Positions 15,555 to 16,220 of a stretch of 16,220 bases of DNA are shown here, piece by piece; position 1 is the first letter of the stretch, and each line of letters begins with the position of its first letter. Location: NCBI GenBank assembly GCA_002732015.1, contig PCCU01000030.1, positions 1 through 16,220 on the forward strand, in the 5' to 3' direction. A program made the translations under genes and the position numbers. The notes under the pieces are model-generated. The model did not search any database and was not told where the DNA came from. It saw nothing but the letters and a program-made list of their open reading frames with translations. Source of the DNA: Candidatus Pelagibacterales bacterium (lineage in GTDB: Bacteria; Pseudomonadota; Alphaproteobacteria; TMED109).

Positions 15555-15630
15555 GGGGCCGTAGCTCAGTTGGGAGAGCGCGTGAATGGCATTCACGAGG
15601 TCAGGGGTTCGATCCCCCTCGGCTCCACCA
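15555..15630 (+). tRNA. tRNA-Ala (anticodon GGC)
   Basis: The 76-nt sequence folds as a full cloverleaf. The acceptor GGGGCCG pairs with CGGCTCC (one G-U), the D arm is GCTC/GAGC, the anticodon stem CGTGA/TCACG encloses loop ATGGCAT with anticodon GGC, and the T arm AGGGG/CCCCT encloses TTCGATC. The 3' CCA is encoded. It reads alanine codons GCC and GCT. It starts 8 nt after the FYDLN-family stop codon with no separate promoter visible, and a transporter gene starts 30 nt downstream. No terminator hairpin follows. Confidence 0.98.
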
Positions 15631-15660
15631 GCAAAATAATATTTTAAATACTCAGAAACT

Positions 15661-16220
15661 ATGTTTAACTTACTTAAAATGAAAAGATTTTATTTTATAT
15701 TTTTTATCAGTATAATTTTAATAATCGCAGTGCTGATCTATTGGAAAAAAAATTATGGTAAATACATTTCTACTGATAATGCTTATATACGAGGATCAAT
15801 AACTAATATTTCTTCTAGAATAGAAGGATATGTAGAAACTGTTCCAGGAGTCTTAAATACTAGTGTAAAAAAAGGAGATGTATTAGTAAAGTTTGAAAAG
15901 GAACCTTTTTTATCTAAGCATGAAATTGCATTAGCAGAGTATGAAGCAGCAAAAGCAAAAATTAAAGAAATTGAATCACTTTTAAAAGCAGAGAAACTTA
16001 AAATAGAAGAAAAGGTTTTACAAAAGAACTTGTCTGCTACTCAAATTAACAGAGCAAAAGCAAAAAAAGACTCTGAACTCTCCTCTCTAAAATATTTTAA
16101 GTCAGAAAAAAATAGGTATGAGAAGTTATTTAAGAATAAAACTATTACAAAATCAAAATTAGAAAAAGCTTCAGCAGATTATGATAAATCATTTTTTAGA
16201 GTAGAACAGTTTAAAGCTGA
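15661..16220 (+). CDS. HlyD/EmrA-type membrane-fusion protein (partial, cut by window end)
   Basis: The first 186 codons of a periplasmic adaptor protein are present; the frame is still open at the window edge. An N-terminal membrane anchor (about residues 10-27, FYFIFFISIILIIAVLIYW) is followed by YISTDNAYIRGSITNISSRIEGYVETV, split here only by the window's reading, the biotinyl-lipoyl motif of EmrA/HlyD adaptors. VKKGDVLVKFEKEPF follows, then a Lys/Glu-rich coiled coil (about 85-186). Such proteins bridge an inner-membrane MFS or ABC pump to an outer-membrane channel for drug or metabolite export. The partner pump would be expected just downstream, outside the window. The ATG at 15661 has no strong ribosome-binding site; a second ATG at 15679 is an alternative. 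Confidence 0.88.
   Translation, partial: MFNLLKMKRFYFIFFISIILIIAVLIYWKKNYGKYISTDNAYIRGSITNISSRIEGYVETVPGVLNTSVKKGDVLVKFEKEPFLSKHEIALAEYEAAKAKIKEIESLLKAEKLKIEEKVLQKNLSATQINRAKAKKDSELSSLKYFKSEKNRYEKLFKNKTITKSKLEKASADYDKSFFRVEQFKA

Noticed and set aside
1..16220. CRISPR arrays, insertion sequences, prophage, toxin-antitoxin or defence genes
   Set aside because: No direct-repeat arrays, terminal inverted repeats, transposase or nuclease modules were seen; every gene except the fragment at the left edge falls in a known or named family.

Overview
The window is about 16.2 kb of very AT-rich, gene-dense chromosome from a streamlined alphaproteobacterium. The placement rests on gene order and protein types. 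The run aroA-cmk-rpsA-ihfB-lapA-pyrF-trpF-trpB-trpA-accD-folC, converging on ahcY-tsaE-amgK-murU-like genes and trxA, is an alphaproteobacterial arrangement, and a FYDLN-type acidic protein and a class II (CP4-like) EPSP synthase fit it. The strong A/T bias, Lys/Asn/Ile-rich proteins, overlapping genes and a complete trp branch suggest a free-living, SAR11-like pelagic lineage rather than a host-restricted parasite. The exact clade cannot be fixed from sequence alone.

Left block (plus strand, 1-5307): the tail of an unidentified gene, then ahcY, tsaE, an AmgK-like sugar kinase, a MurU-like nucleotidyltransferase, exonuclease I (sbcB) and trxA. Spacers are 0-22 nt or genes overlap, so this looks like one transcript. 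It covers the SAM cycle, tRNA t6A formation, probable peptidoglycan amino-sugar recycling, DNA-end processing and thiol redox.

Central and right block (minus strand, 5304-15178): transcription runs right to left through aroA, cmk, rpsA, ihfB, lapA, pyrF, trpF, trpB, trpA, accD and folC. It covers the end of the shikimate pathway, CMP recycling, translation, nucleoid architecture, UMP and tryptophan synthesis, malonyl-CoA formation and folate polyglutamylation. The two blocks converge with a 4-nt overlap between the trxA and folC ends. folC looks like an unannotated 0.8 kb hole unless non-standard starts are allowed: its frame is open from 6629 to 5304 but has no ATG, GTG or TTG in the part upstream of 5792.

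Right end (plus strand, 15268-16220): divergent from aroA lies a small zinc-ribbon/acidic FYDLN-family gene, then 8 nt later a tRNA-Ala(GGC), then 30 nt later the start of a HlyD/EmrA-type membrane-fusion protein cut by the window edge.

I found no CRISPR array, insertion sequence, phage gene, toxin-antitoxin pair or obvious new multi-gene system. The points worth a second look are translation-start oddities (folC, trpB and several TTG starts), exonuclease I at a position where relatives commonly carry addAB, A12 tracts inside three consecutive genes, and the mRNA-tRNA juxtaposition.
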